Of a DNA stretch of 64,000 bases, positions 1 through 7,080 are shown one piece after another (the stretch's first letter is position 1; each line of letters begins with the position of its first letter). Below the pieces are notes generated by a model, which ran no database searches, had not been told where the DNA came from, and was given only the letters and a program-made list of their open reading frames with translations. A program made the translations under genes and the position numbers. Source of the stretch: Archangium lansingense (GTDB lineage: Bacteria; Myxococcota; Myxococcia; Myxococcales; Myxococcaceae); NCBI RefSeq assembly GCF_026626635.1, contig NZ_JAPNKA010000001.1:11888501-11952500 (forward strand). Direction: 5' to 3'.

Positions 1-628
1 TCGCCGCCGACTTCTTCGCCGCCGGCTTCTTCGTCGCGGCCTTCTTCACCACGGTCCTGCCCGCTGGAGCCGCCTTCTTCGCGGACACCTTCTTCGTGGC
101 GCTCTTCTTCCGAGCCGGCTCCGCCGCCGCCCCACTTGCTCCAGTCTTCTCCCCCTCGGGTGCGCCGCCCTGGAGCGACTGGAGGATCTCCTGCACGTGG
201 CCCTGCACCTTCACCTTCGGCCAGACCCGGGCCACCTTGCCCTCGGTGTCGATGAGGAAGGTCGCGCGCGTCACGCCCATGAACTTCCGGCCGTACAGCG
301 ACTTCTCGCCCCACACGCCATAGGCGTCGCACACCTTGCGCTCGGTGTCCGCGAGCAGCGGGAAGGGCAGCGAGTACTTCGTGGCGAACTTCAGGTGGCT
401 CTTCGTGTCGTCCGGCGACACGCCCAACACCACCGCCCCCGCCGCCTGCAGCGCCGAGTGCTCGTCCCGGAAGTCGCACGCCTCCCGCGTGCAGCCCGAG
501 GTGTCATCCTTCGGGTAGAAGTAGAGGACGACGTTCTTCCCTCGCAGCTTCGAGAGCTTCACGTCGTTGCCGTTCTGGTCCTGCAGCTGGAAATCGGGAG
601 CCGGATTGCCTGTCTGGGGAATGGGCAT
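1..628 (-). CDS. bcp: Thioredoxin-dependent peroxiredoxin (Bcp/PrxQ type) with Lys/Ala-rich C-terminal tail, partial
   Basis: This peroxiredoxin reduces hydroperoxides in the cytoplasm using thioredoxin. The reading frame begins at an ATG and is still open at the window edge, so the C-terminus is missing. The core has the PrxQ pair Cys46 and Cys51 in the segment DDTSGCTREAC, the usual peroxidatic and resolving positions, and the fold ends near residue 160, the normal family length. After that comes an extra tail of at least 45 residues rich in KK, AKK and ATKK repeats, like a histone H1 C-terminus. The tail is not part of ordinary Bcp proteins. The lipoprotein gene at 683-1066 lies 54 bp upstream on the same strand. 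The family call is firm; the role of the tail is unknown. Confidence 0.93.
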   Translation of the reverse strand, partial: MPIPQTGNPAPDFQLQDQNGNDVKLSKLRGKNVVLYFYPKDDTSGCTREACDFRDEHSALQAAGAVVLGVSPDDTKSHLKFATKYSLPFPLLADTERKVCDAYGVWGEKSLYGRKFMGVTRATFLIDTEGKVARVWPKVKVQGHVQEILQSLQGGAPEGEKTGASGAAAEPARKKSATKKVSAKKAAPAGRTVVKKAATKKPAAKKSAA

Positions 629-682
629 AGGTGCGCCCTTGGATAACCCAATCGCACGCCTTCGCAAGCCCCACTTTTCCGG

Positions 683-1066
683 TCACCTTCCGCCGTCGGC
701 GTTTTCGGGGTGCGGGTGCATGGGGTGGCCGTGCTCGTCCAGCGAGGTGGATCCCCCCTCCGGCACACCGGGCCTCGACAGCGGGCGGCGTGGCAGCGGG
801 GTGCTCCTCAGCTCCCGGAGTCGGGTGAGCCGCCGCTGGGCCTCCGCATAGGCCTTGGAGTCCGGCGGCACCTTCTCCAGCTCGCTGATGACCGCATCCC
901 AGGCAGGGTCCTTCGGAGGAACTCCGCGCTCGACCAGCTCGGCGTGCTTCGCCTCGGCGCGCGCGAGCTGCTCGGGCCCCTTGTCCCGCTTGCAGGCCCC
1001 CAGCGTCACCAGGAGGCTCAGCAGGAGCGGCACCACGACCCGACGGCTTCGGTAGCTAGAAGACAC
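683..1066 (-). CDS. Small lipoprotein of unknown function
   Basis: This is a predicted lipoprotein of 127 residues. I start it at a GTG because an AGGAGG ribosome-binding site lies 7 bases upstream. The N-terminus has Arg residues, a hydrophobic stretch and a lipobox ending LGAC, so Cys near residue 25 should be lipidated. The mature part is charged and helical (RAEAKHAELVERG), followed by a Pro/Arg/His-rich tail ending in DGGR. I do not recognise a family. It is transcribed toward the peroxiredoxin gene 54 bp away, so the two may be cotranscribed. Confidence 0.72.
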   Translation of the reverse strand: MSSSYRSRRVVVPLLLSLLVTLGACKRDKGPEQLARAEAKHAELVERGVPPKDPAWDAVISELEKVPPDSKAYAEAQRRLTRLRELRSTPLPRRPLSRPGVPEGGSTSLDEHGHPMHPHPENADGGR

Positions 1067-1108
1067 GTGCAACCCTCCTGCTGGCCTCGGACACGAAGGG
1101 CGGATAGG

Positions 1109-1759
1109 GTGCTCCCCGTGTCTCCCCTCTTCTTCGCATTCCTCTTCGGTCTCGGCCAGGGCCTGCTCCACGCGGTAGGGCCCGACCACTGCGCCGCCAT
1201 GGCCACGCTCGGTACACTGGGGCCCTCCCGGCGCCGTGCCACCCTGCTCGTCGCGCTGCGCTTCGCCATCGGGCATGCGGCAGTCCTCGGCGGGGTCGCC
1301 ACCTTCTGCCTCCTGGCCGGCGTGGGCCTCTCCGAGACCTTCGAGCGCTGGGCGGAGATCTTCGGCGGCGCGGTGCTGGTCGCGCTCGCCGTCACCGCCT
1401 TCCTCTTCCCCAACGTGCTGCGCCACGGCCACCCTCACCTGCCCGGCCACACGCATGAGCCGCACTCCCACATGCACGACCAGGTGAGCACCGCCGCCGG
1501 TGCCCTCATGGCCGTCAGCGGGGTGCGCTCGCTGCTGCTCGCCCTGCCCCCACTGCTCGTGGGTGGCAGCATGCAGTCCTCCGGGTGGACGTACCTGCCC
1601 GGCTTCGCATTCGGCATCCTGCTGGGAATGGGCGCGGTGGGCCTCCTCTTCGCCGAGGGCCTCGCCCGCCTGAGCTCCAACATCGCCGAGCGGCTCCAGC
1701 GCTTCGTGGCCGTCGCCTCCGCCGCACTCGGCCTGTTCTGGATCGCCAGCCGCTTCTGA
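1109..1759 (+). CDS. Nickel/cobalt transporter-like membrane protein (NicO/RcnA-like)
   Basis: This is a small integral membrane protein of 216 residues with about six hydrophobic segments. Its first helix carries the pattern H-x4-D-H (His21, Asp26, His27 in LLHAVGPDHCAAM), the hallmark metal site of nickel/cobalt transporters. A cytoplasmic-type loop near residues 108-128 is packed with histidines (HGHPHLPGHTH), as in RcnA efflux proteins. The likely role is Ni2+ or Co2+ movement across the inner membrane, probably export. The GTG start at 1109 follows GAAGGG; a second in-frame GTG at 1118 is possible. It is divergent from the lipoprotein gene, with 42 bp between starts. The family call rests on the two histidine features. 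Confidence 0.75.
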   Translation: MLPVSPLFFAFLFGLGQGLLHAVGPDHCAAMATLGTLGPSRRRATLLVALRFAIGHAAVLGGVATFCLLAGVGLSETFERWAEIFGGAVLVALAVTAFLFPNVLRHGHPHLPGHTHEPHSHMHDQVSTAAGALMAVSGVRSLLLALPPLLVGGSMQSSGWTYLPGFAFGILLGMGAVGLLFAEGLARLSSNIAERLQRFVAVASAALGLFWIASRF

Positions 1760-1763
1760 GTTT

Positions 1764-1867
1764 CCCTCTCCCGCTGGGAGAGGGTCAGGGTGAGGGTTTG
1801 CCCTGCCCGGTGTGTCCGCAACCCAGGCGACGACCCTCAACCCCCGCCCTCTCCCAGCGGGAGAGGG
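1764..1867. repeat. Inverted pair of a dispersed intergenic palindrome (REP-like doublet)
   Basis: Two copies of one element face each other. The copy at 1764-1796 reads CCCTCTCCCGCTGGGAGAGGG followed by a GGGTGAGGG tail; the copy at 1834-1867 is the same element on the opposite strand. Each has a 9-base palindromic stem around a 3-base loop, and 37 bp separates them. The same arrangement recurs at 32922-33091 and a lone relative at 51185-51207. The pair lies between convergent genes, so it could also act as a bidirectional terminator. Confidence 0.8.
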
Positions 1868-1889
1868 TGCATGCGCGACCCGGGTTCTT

Positions 1890-3224
1890 CTACTGACTAT
1901 TGGTGCGCTGCTCGAGGATGCCCAGCGACATCATCGACACCAGGAAGCCGTAGACGACCTGGTCGGGACGGTTGGCGTACGCGAGCAGCTCCGCCACGGT
2001 GCGGTTGCCGTCGATCTTCGGCAGCAGCTCCGCCTCCCACCGCTCCAGCTCCACCTCGTGCAGCTGGTAGGCCGGGGCCACGGCGGGGATGAGCCGGTCC
2101 TCGGGCCGCAGCATGCGGCGCAGGCGCTCGGGCTTGTAGAGCTTCTTGATGCCGCGGACGATGAGGTTCGCCGGGTGCACGTCCAGCTTGATGGACTCGG
2201 CGGTGGCCTTCTCCTTGAAGCTCATCACGTAGGTGCCGTCTTCCCACGAGAAGAGCGAGTAGATGATGGCCTTCACCTGCTGGCCCACGTAGTACAGGCG
2301 CTCGGTGTCCTTGAGCAGGCTGCGCTCCACCAGCACGTCGCCGGTGCGCCGGTTGTTCGCGGTGGCCACCGACGCGGCGTCCTCGAGCTGCTCGGGCTTG
2401 ATCTTCCCCACGCGCACGAGGAACTGGCCGAAGCGGTCCGCCAGCAGGTTGGAGAGGGCGAACACCGGGGTGCCGCGCTCGAAGTAGACGACCTTGCGCA
2501 CCTTGCCGCGCTGCACGCCCAGCTCGCCCGTCTCGCGCGCCAGGTAGAAGGCGGTGAGGAGCGAGGGCAGGTTGTCCTTGAGCTCGCCGCGGCGCTGGCC
2601 TGGCCCCCCCGAGCCCACGGGCATGGGGTCTGGCGGACGGCCCGGCACGGGCGGGCGCACCAGGGTTGCGGCCACCTTGTGCAGCGGGGTGGCGGTGAGG
2701 TTGGCGCCGCGGATTTCGGCGGTGAGGTTGTCGCCGCCCGTCACCTTGATGCGGCCCGTCAGCTCCATCGCGTCCTGGGGCCCCTCCTCCTCGACGTCGA
2801 TGTCGAGCTCCACGTCGAAGGCGTCCTGCATGGACGTGGGAGAGGGGGCCTGCTTCTGGGTGGGCACCAGCTTCTGCACCGCCTCCAGGAGCTTGGCGGC
2901 CTCGAAGGGCTTCTCGAAGTAGCCGGCGGCCGCGTACTTCTGGCGGGCCTCCATGGCGTGCTTGCCGCCCTTGAAGACGCCAGTGATGAAGATGAGCGGG
3001 AGCTGGGGCTGGTCCTTCCGGAGCGCGTCCGCCAGGTGGTAGCCCATCATGTCGGGCAGCAGGATATCGAGCACGGCCACCGCAGGGGGTTGGGCACGCG
3101 AGACCTCGACTGCCTGCTTGCCCTTGGTCGCGCCCACCACCTCGTAGCCTGCATCTTCGAAGAGCTGGGTGAGGAGCGTGAGCAGCTCCTGGTTGTCATC
3201 GACGACGAGGATTCGGGGAGCCAT
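1890..3224 (-). CDS. Receiver domain - DUF4388 (PATAN) protein
   Basis: This cytoplasmic signalling protein of 444 residues begins with a CheY-like receiver (about 1-125). It has the acidic pair in ILVVDDN, the phosphoacceptor Asp in VLDILLPD and the conserved Lys in FEKPF. A Gln/Pro-rich linker follows, then a DUF4388/PATAN region (about 225-400) containing LPSLLTAFYLARETGEL and FERGTPVFALSN, a domain seen in many deltaproteobacterial regulators. No DNA-binding motif is visible, so output is probably through protein contacts. The ATG at 3224 is chosen over an in-frame GTG three codons upstream. No kinase gene is adjacent. Confidence 0.85.
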   Translation of the reverse strand: MAPRILVVDDNQELLTLLTQLFEDAGYEVVGATKGKQAVEVSRAQPPAVAVLDILLPDMMGYHLADALRKDQPQLPLIFITGVFKGGKHAMEARQKYAAAGYFEKPFEAAKLLEAVQKLVPTQKQAPSPTSMQDAFDVELDIDVEEEGPQDAMELTGRIKVTGGDNLTAEIRGANLTATPLHKVAATLVRPPVPGRPPDPMPVGSGGPGQRRGELKDNLPSLLTAFYLARETGELGVQRGKVRKVVYFERGTPVFALSNLLADRFGQFLVRVGKIKPEQLEDAASVATANNRRTGDVLVERSLLKDTERLYYVGQQVKAIIYSLFSWEDGTYVMSFKEKATAESIKLDVHPANLIVRGIKKLYKPERLRRMLRPEDRLIPAVAPAYQLHEVELERWEAELLPKIDGNRTVAELLAYANRPDQVVYGFLVSMMSLGILEQRTNSQ

Positions 3225-3340
3225 CGCGCGCACACCCTAGCCAAAAGCCCGTCCGTTCGTAAGAGCTTGATGCAGCGAAGGATGCATCCCGGCTGCCAGG
3301 CGGATAGGTTGGGGTCCCCCCAGCCGTCGAGATCCACCCC

Positions 3341-3724
3341 ATGAAGTCCTCCCACCTGACCCGTCGCATCGTGTCGTGCCTGGGCCTCACCCTGGCCCTG
3401 CTACTCCCCCTAGCGGTCCACGCACAGGACGCGGGCACCCGGGATGCGGGGAGCGTGTATGACGTCCCGGACGCCTCGGTGGGCAGCGGAGGAGCGGACC
3501 GCGACAACGAGGAGAACGAGGACGGCCGGCCCGGGGGAGCCTGCCGCAGCAGTCACGAATGCCCGTCGCGCTTCAGCTGTACGCAGGGTGCGTGCCGCTA
3601 CACGGGCATCCGCCAGGCCGAGCGCGTGGGCTGTCTGCTGGGCCCCGAGGACAGCCTGGCGGTGGTGGGGCTGGGGCTGGGCCTGGTGGTGGCAGCGCGG
3701 CGGCGCGGCCAGGAGGGACGATGA
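3341..3724 (+). CDS. Small secreted Cys-containing protein with MYXO-CTERM-like tail
   Basis: This predicted exported protein of 127 residues has an N-terminal signal peptide (hydrophobic 13-28, cleavage near AVHA-QDAG). It then has an acidic Asp/Asn/Glu-rich linker and a short cluster with four cysteines (CRSSHECPSRFSCTQGAC). The C-terminus has Gly-Cys, a hydrophobic segment and an Arg run (AARRR), resembling the MYXO-CTERM sorting signal, though the GC is followed by a longer spacer than usual. The stop codon overlaps the next ATG, so it is translationally coupled to the methyltransferase. Function unknown. Confidence 0.68.
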   Translation: MKSSHLTRRIVSCLGLTLALLLPLAVHAQDAGTRDAGSVYDVPDASVGSGGADRDNEENEDGRPGGACRSSHECPSRFSCTQGACRYTGIRQAERVGCLLGPEDSLAVVGLGLGLVVAARRRGQEGR

Positions 3725-4761
3725 GGCTCGGACTCAAGGCGGACAACCTTCTGGAGCGGGTGGCGGACTGGCTGAACCTGGCGCCCCAGCCGCTGGCGCA
3801 CGCCTTCTTCGGGATGATGGCATCGCGCACGCTGATGGCCGGGGAACGTCTGGGCGTGTTCGCGGCGCTGGCCGATGGCTCGGCCACGGTGGAGGAGCTG
3901 GCGGCGCGGCTGAAGCTGTCGCCCGAGGGCACGCGCGCGCTGATGGAGGCGCTGGAGGCGTGTGACGCGGTGGAGCGCAAGAAGGGCCGCTACCGGATGG
4001 CGGACCGGGCCCGGCGCTGGTTGGATCCGCGCTCGCCGCAGTACGTCGGCGGCTTCCTGGACTTCAACTACACCCAATGGGAGTGGTGGAGCCACATGGA
4101 GGAGGCCGTGCGCACGGGAGAGTCGGTGGACATCCACCGCTTCGCCCCGGACGACCCGCGTTGGCGCGCCTACATCCACGCAATGCACCAGATGGCGCGG
4201 CTGTCGGCGCCCGAGGTGGTGCGCTCCATCCCGTTGCCCCGGGGAGCGCGGCACGTGCTGGACCTCGGGGGCGCGCACGGCTGGTTCGCCGCGGAGCTGT
4301 GCCGCCGCAACCGCGGAGTGAAGGCCACGGTGCTGGACCTGGAGGGCAGCGTGCGGGTGGGGCGAGAAATCATCGCCCAGGCCGGCCTGGCGCACCTGGT
4401 GACGCACAAGGAGGGGGACATCCTCGCCTCGGAGCTGGGCGGCCCGTATGACGGCGTGCTCCTCTTCCAGGTGATGCACCACCTGTCGCCCGCGCAGAAC
4501 GTGGCGCTGCTGCGCCGGGTACGCACCTCGCTGACGCACAAGGGAACGCTGGCGGTGCTGGAGTACCTGCGCGAGGACGTGGAGAAACCGCCGAGCGCCG
4601 CCCCGCTCATCGGCCTGCACTACTTCCTCACCTCGAAGGCGGCGGCCTACACGCCGGCGGAGATGGAGGGCTTCCTGGACGACGCGGGCTTCCGCATCGA
4701 GAGCACCCGGCCCGTGCGCCACCTGCCCTTGCAGACGCTCATCATCGCCCGGCCCGAGTAG
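3721..4761 (+). CDS. SAM-dependent methyltransferase, O-methyltransferase family with N-terminal dimerisation domain
   Basis: This 346-residue cytosolic enzyme is a class I methyltransferase of the two-domain O-methyltransferase type. Residues 25-100 form a winged-helix dimerisation domain (VEELAARLKLSPEGTRALMEAL). The SAM-binding motif I is DLGGAHGWFA at 181-190, followed by an acidic residue in TVLDLEG. A GGAGG site lies just upstream of the ATG, which overlaps the preceding stop. The substrate cannot be read from sequence. It precedes the HAD-UbiA prenyltransferase by 102 bp on the same strand, so a lipid or quinone-like substrate is possible. Confidence 0.85.
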   Translation: MRLGLKADNLLERVADWLNLAPQPLAHAFFGMMASRTLMAGERLGVFAALADGSATVEELAARLKLSPEGTRALMEALEACDAVERKKGRYRMADRARRWLDPRSPQYVGGFLDFNYTQWEWWSHMEEAVRTGESVDIHRFAPDDPRWRAYIHAMHQMARLSAPEVVRSIPLPRGARHVLDLGGAHGWFAAELCRRNRGVKATVLDLEGSVRVGREIIAQAGLAHLVTHKEGDILASELGGPYDGVLLFQVMHHLSPAQNVALLRRVRTSLTHKGTLAVLEYLREDVEKPPSAAPLIGLHYFLTSKAAAYTPAEMEGFLDDAGFRIESTRPVRHLPLQTLIIARPE

Positions 4762-4863
4762 GCCCGGCTGCCCTCTCCGCGGCCATCCATCGGCCCGCGA
4801 ACAGGCAGTCCCATATAAAAGGAGGCGAGGCCCTCCCCCTGCGCTACCCTGCGCGGCCCGACG

Positions 4864-6159
4864 ATGCAGCCCACCTCCTCCAACGCTCCCGCGCCACAGG
4901 ACATGCGCCCGCTCGCCGTCGAGCTGGACGGAGTGCTCGCGCGCACGGACACGCTGCATGAGGGCCTGTTGAGGCTGCTCAAGCACCAGCCGTACCTGGC
5001 GCCCGTGGTGCTGGGGTGGAGCCTGCGGGGCCAGGCCTTCCTTCGAGCGGAGGTGGCGCGGCGAGTGGAGCTGGACGTGACCCGGCTGCCCTATGACGAG
5101 GTGCTGCTGTCACACCTCTCCGAGGAGAAGGCCCGGGGCCGCCGGGTGGTGCTGGCCACGGCCGCGGACCGGCGGGTGGCGGAGGCGGTGGCCGCACACC
5201 TGGGCCTCTTCGATGCCATCCACGCCAATGGCGAGCCGCTCGTCGAGCCTCACGAGGAGGCACGCCGGACCGAGCCCTCCAAGCCGCTCCCGCGCACGCT
5301 GCTCAAGGCGCTGCGGGTGCACCAGTGGGCCAAGAACGTGCTGCTCTTCGTGCCGCTGCTGGCCGCGCACAAGGCGCTCCAACTGCCCCTGCTGCTCCAG
5401 TCGCTGCTGGGCTTCATCTCCTTCAGCCTGTGCGCCTCGAGCGTGTACGTGCTGAACGACCTGCTGGACCTGGACTCGGACCGCCAGCACCCCACCAAGC
5501 GGCGGCGCCCCTTCGCGGCGGGAGATCTGCCGGTGAGGGCGGGGCTGTGGATGACGCCGCTGCTGCTGGGCGCGGGCGTGGCATTGGCGCTGCTGCTGCC
5601 GAGCTCCTTCCTGGCCCTGCTGGGTACCTACTACGCGGTGACGCTGGCGTACTCGCTGTACCTCAAGCAGGTGATGATGCTGGACGTGCTGGTGCTGGCC
5701 GGGCTGTACACGGTGCGCATCTTCGGCGGCTCGCTGGCGGTGGGCGTGCCCACGTCGAGCTGGCTCTTCACCTTCTCCATGTTCCTCTTCCTCTCGCTCG
5801 CGCTGGTGAAGCGGCTGAGCGAGGTGCGGCGGCTGCGGCAGGCCAACGAGTCAGCGGCGCCAGGCCGGGGGTACATGGCGGGGGACTACGAGCAGCTCGC
5901 CATCCTCGGCGTGTCCAGCGGCTACCTGTCCGTGCTGGTGCTCGCGCTCTACATCACCAGCCGGGAAGTGACGGCGCTCTACGCCCAACCCGAGCGGCTG
6001 TGGCTGCTGTGCCCGGTGATGCTGTATTGGGTGGGCCGGGTGTGGCTGCTGGCGCACCGGGGTCAGGTGAACGAGGACCCGTTGGTCTTCGCGTTGAAGG
6101 ACAAGGTGAGCTACGGGGTGGGGCTCCTCGCCCTGGGCGTACTGCTGGCCGCGACATGA
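4864..6159 (+). CDS. UbiA-family prenyltransferase fused to N-terminal HAD-like domain
   Basis: Residues 1-130 form a HAD-like region starting at ELDGVLARTD. Residues 140-431 form a polytopic UbiA prenyltransferase with the Mg-pyrophosphate motif NDLLDLDSDRQHPTKRRRP, and about eight membrane segments. UbiA proteins of this subgroup resemble decaprenyl-phosphate phosphoribosyltransferase, which transfers ribose-5-phosphate to polyprenyl phosphate and normally needs a later phosphatase; the fused HAD domain would suit that. The first Asp of the usual HAD motif DxD is Glu here, so phosphatase activity is uncertain. The SDR that follows overlaps or nearly overlaps, matching the known prenyltransferase-SDR pairing. 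Substrate assignment is inference. Confidence 0.85.
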   Translation: MQPTSSNAPAPQDMRPLAVELDGVLARTDTLHEGLLRLLKHQPYLAPVVLGWSLRGQAFLRAEVARRVELDVTRLPYDEVLLSHLSEEKARGRRVVLATAADRRVAEAVAAHLGLFDAIHANGEPLVEPHEEARRTEPSKPLPRTLLKALRVHQWAKNVLLFVPLLAAHKALQLPLLLQSLLGFISFSLCASSVYVLNDLLDLDSDRQHPTKRRRPFAAGDLPVRAGLWMTPLLLGAGVALALLLPSSFLALLGTYYAVTLAYSLYLKQVMMLDVLVLAGLYTVRIFGGSLAVGVPTSSWLFTFSMFLFLSLALVKRLSEVRRLRQANESAAPGRGYMAGDYEQLAILGVSSGYLSVLVLALYITSREVTALYAQPERLWLLCPVMLYWVGRVWLLAHRGQVNEDPLVFALKDKVSYGVGLLALGVLLAAT

Positions 6160-6167
6160 GGGAGTCC

Positions 6168-6905
6168 ATGAAGAAGGTCATCGTCCTCGGCGCCACGAGC
6201 GCCATTGCTCGCTCCACGGTGCAGCTGCTGTCATCCCGTGGCGCGTCGCTGTACCTGGTGGGCCGCAACGCCGAGCGGCTGGAGGCCGTCGCCAACGAGG
6301 CGCGCTCGCGGGGCGCCGCCAGCGTGTACACCGAGGCGCTGGACCTGGACGACCTCGCCCAGCACGAGGCGTTGGTGGAGCGCGCGACGACGGCGCTCGG
6401 AGGGCTGGATGGGGCGCTGCTCGCCCATGGAATCCTGGGCAACCAGGAGGCCGCCCAGCGCTCCTACTCGGAGGCGGAGAAGGTCCTGCGGACCAACTTC
6501 CTGAGCGCGGTGTCCCTGCTGACGCCGCTGGCCAACCGCTTCGAGGCCCAGAAGGCAGGCACGCTGGTGGTCATCTCCTCGGTAGCAGGAGACCGGGGGC
6601 GGCAGAGCAACTACGTGTACGGCGCCTCCAAGGGCGCGCTGAGCGTGTTCCTCCAGGGGCTTCGCAACCGGCTGGCGCGCTCGGGCGTGGCGGTGGTGAC
6701 GGTGAAGCCTGGCTTCGTGGACACGCCGATGACGGCCGACATGAAGAAGAACGCCCTCTTCGCCACCCCGGACAAGGTGGCCCGAGGCATCGTCCGGGCG
6801 GCGGATGCGGGCAAGGACGAGGTCTACCTGCCCGGCTTCTGGGGCCCCATCATGTTCGCCATCCGCGGCATCCCCGAGCGCGTCTTCAAACGCATGAAGC
6901 TGTGA
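6168..6905 (+). CDS. Short-chain dehydrogenase/reductase, DprE2-like
   Basis: This is a classical SDR of 245 residues. It has a Rossmann glycine motif GATSAIA near the N-terminus, the NAG-like segment AHGILG, a catalytic Ser in VVISSVAG and the Tyr/Lys pair in YGASK. I start at the second ATG, preceded by GAGGGAG; the ATG at 6156, which overlaps the prenyltransferase stop, would add four residues. With a UbiA-type phosphoribosyltransferase directly upstream, the closest known role is the keto-reducing half of decaprenylphosphoryl ribose epimerisation (DprE2). The flavin oxidase partner DprE1 is not in this window. Confidence 0.85.
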   Translation: MKKVIVLGATSAIARSTVQLLSSRGASLYLVGRNAERLEAVANEARSRGAASVYTEALDLDDLAQHEALVERATTALGGLDGALLAHGILGNQEAAQRSYSEAEKVLRTNFLSAVSLLTPLANRFEAQKAGTLVVISSVAGDRGRQSNYVYGASKGALSVFLQGLRNRLARSGVAVVTVKPGFVDTPMTADMKKNALFATPDKVARGIVRAADAGKDEVYLPGFWGPIMFAIRGIPERVFKRMKL

Positions 6906-7080
6906 TGCACTCAACGGTCTCCATGCCCGAGTGACGGGCGGGCAGGCGACCATCCTACCCCTCACGGTGGGCCCGCTCCCCACCACCGGCTGCTCCTCCA
7001 GCACCCTTCGCGCCATGGGAGATGAAAGGTGATAGCGTCCCGCCCGGAGCCCGCGTCCGGCTCCGCCCCGGGCCTCGATC

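Noticed and set aside
683..1840. Long minus-strand frame through the NicO-like gene and the lipoprotein
   Set aside because: Only the part from 683 to 1066 has a good start, ribosome-binding site and signal sequence; the rest is antisense to the transporter and the repeat.
5325..6905. Long plus frame of 526 residues over UbiA and SDR
   Set aside because: The first half is a second frame of the prenyltransferase with Gly/Ala/Arg-rich product; only the SDR part is real.
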